Positions 63,246 through 64,000 of a stretch of DNA of 64,000 nucleotides are shown in pieces. Position 1 is the stretch's first letter; each line of letters begins with the position of its first letter. Made by a program: the position numbers and the translations under genes. The notes under the pieces were generated by a model. It was not told where the DNA came from. It ran no database searches and saw only the letters and a program-made list of their open reading frames with translations. The DNA comes from Companilactobacillus nantensis DSM 16982 (GTDB lineage Bacteria > Bacillota > Bacilli > Lactobacillales > Lactobacillaceae): the NCBI RefSeq assembly GCF_001435815.1, contig NZ_AZFV01000002.1, forward strand, positions 1 through 64,000, given 5' to 3'.

Positions 63246-64000
63246 TTAATTAAGATTTATTACACCAGTATCGAAATCATGGTATGCATTATCATCACTA
63301 TAATCATCGGTATCGTAACTGCCTGAGAATTTTAATCTTATTGATGTAATATCTGATGGGCTGGAAAGGGTAGGAACGTAAAATACAACATTTCCTTCTT
63401 TGTTAGCACCTTTCATAAGATCACCACCAATATCGTCACTGTCCATAAGACTAGCATCTATTTGTTGACCATCATTAGTTGTCAATGTAGCTTGATTTGG
63501 ATAAATAGATATATCACGTTCAGGAGTTTCTACTTTAAAGTTTACAACAATAGCTCCTTGGAATGTGTTTCCATCACTGTCCTCAACTGCGTTTTTGAAA
63601 GTACCAACATTAGCGTAATCAATACTTACTTTAACGCCAGCCCAAGAATTGTCAGACCAGGTAACATCATGTCTTTTAATCTTATCAACTTTTGCTTCAT
63701 CACTAGAAGTCGTGTCAGAAGATGAATCTGAATCATCTGTATCAGTGGAGTCAGATTCAGTATCATCGGTACTTGACTGTTTTTTGTTCCATTTATTGTA
63801 ATCTTTTATTGATTTAGTATCTGAACCTTCGAAGTATTCATCAGCAATTTTTTTAGCAGTTGCGGAAAAATAGTCCTTTCCATTACCGCTCTTAATTCCA
63901 TTTAGAGTTCTTCTACATTTCTTGTTGAATGAAACAAGGTCCTTAGTTAGGCCCTTATTAGATTTATTGGATTGTAATTTTTTATCTTCAGTATCCAGTA
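63246..64000 (-). CDS. C-terminal part of a secreted or lipoprotein-like protein (DUF4352-like fold), cut by window edge
   Basis: The minus strand is open from the right edge to a TAA at 63246 (about 250 residues). The visible part runs from a basic, helical region (KKLQSNKSNKGLTKDLVSFN) through a Ser/Asp/Thr-rich linker (about 63675-63785) to a beta-rich domain (WAGVKVSIDYANVGTFKNAV ... VFYVPTLSSPSDITSIRLKF) resembling DUF4352 immunoglobulin-like domains. A short internal frame from a TTG at 63485 is only the end of this gene. Such proteins lie near phage integrases in lactobacilli. Its signal peptide, if any, lies outside. Confidence 0.65.
   Translation of the reverse strand, partial: LDTEDKKLQSNKSNKGLTKDLVSFNKKCRRTLNGIKSGNGKDYFSATAKKIADEYFEGSDTKSIKDYNKWNKKQSSTDDTESDSTDTDDSDSSSDTTSSDEAKVDKIKRHDVTWSDNSWAGVKVSIDYANVGTFKNAVEDSDGNTFQGAIVVNFKVETPERDISIYPNQATLTTNDGQQIDASLMDSDDIGGDLMKGANKEGNVVFYVPTLSSPSDITSIRLKFSGSYDTDDYSDDNAYHDFDTGVINLN

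Larger units (their letters stand above)
60424..64000. mobile_element. End of an integrated element (prophage or related), open at the right window edge
   Basis: A phage-type integrase reading toward the host junction, repeated TGCACAT boxes beside it, and then minus-strand accessory genes of unknown function are what one sees at the lysogeny end of a temperate phage or an integrative element. Host housekeeping order ends with rluB and the riboswitch. No structural phage genes are visible before the window ends, so prophage versus other element is undecided. The exact junction is not located. Confidence 0.7.

Overview
The window is about 64 kb of low-GC Firmicutes chromosome. The gene set points to a lactic acid bacterium of the Lactobacillaceae, possibly near Companilactobacillus; the genus is a guess. 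The evidence is the divergent malolactic locus (mleR / mleS-mleP), the pfkA-pyk pair, fruRKA, the xerD-ribT-scpA-scpB-rluB string, frequent TTG starts with strong Shine-Dalgarno sites, and many PTS genes. I see no rRNA, tRNA or CRISPR array.

Layout. 1-476 is the start of an IS200/IS605-type TnpB cut by the left edge. 700-6864 holds a HAD hydrolase, an esterase, and a glycerate module (CdaR regulator divergent from a GntP-type permease and glycerate kinase). 7306-9945 has a short UvrA paralogue plus a small unknown gene. 10169-15113 has an XRE regulator and the malolactic locus. 15712-20349 has Nudix, HTH, low-molecular-weight phosphatase and a large secreted WxL-like surface protein. 20425-25246 is an RpiR-linked fructose-family PTS/kinase operon with a duplicated EIIA. 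25338-34216 has MgtC, a TMEM175-type channel, UvrC, Map, an orphan galactitol-type EIIC, a GH25 lysozyme and small unknowns. 34519-38145 (minus) is fruR-fruK-fruA. 38347-44712 runs obg, an OatA-like acyltransferase, RNase Z, an SDR, a LapA-like protein, L32 and a lipoprotein. 45670-52192 is yjzD, dnaE, pfkA and pyk. 52394-55320 has a DUF4931 protein, a secreted peptide and a zinc alcohol dehydrogenase with a cre site. 55668-59853 is cvfB then xerD-ribT-scpA-scpB-rluB. At 60247 an FMN-riboswitch-like element with its own promoter and terminator is followed not by a riboflavin gene but by a phage-type integrase and a minus-strand accessory module (DUF1828/DUF1829, an unknown, an Ltp-domain remnant, a secreted protein). 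This module runs off the right edge: the end of a prophage or related integrative element.

The most striking feature is a dispersed, highly structured repeat. Nine near-complete copies and one remnant lie between genes, in both orientations, over the whole window. Each core of about 190 bp can fold into the same multibranched structure: a long closing stem, an arm with the invariant loop CCAAGGT, an A-rich-loop arm, and an arm usually capped by TAAA. The stem sequences differ between copies while pairing is kept, which is classic covariation. At least one copy (6885-7171) has terminal inverted repeats and a 9-bp direct repeat at its borders, so the family looks like a MITE carrying a conserved RNA- or ssDNA-like fold. 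I do not recognise it as a described family.
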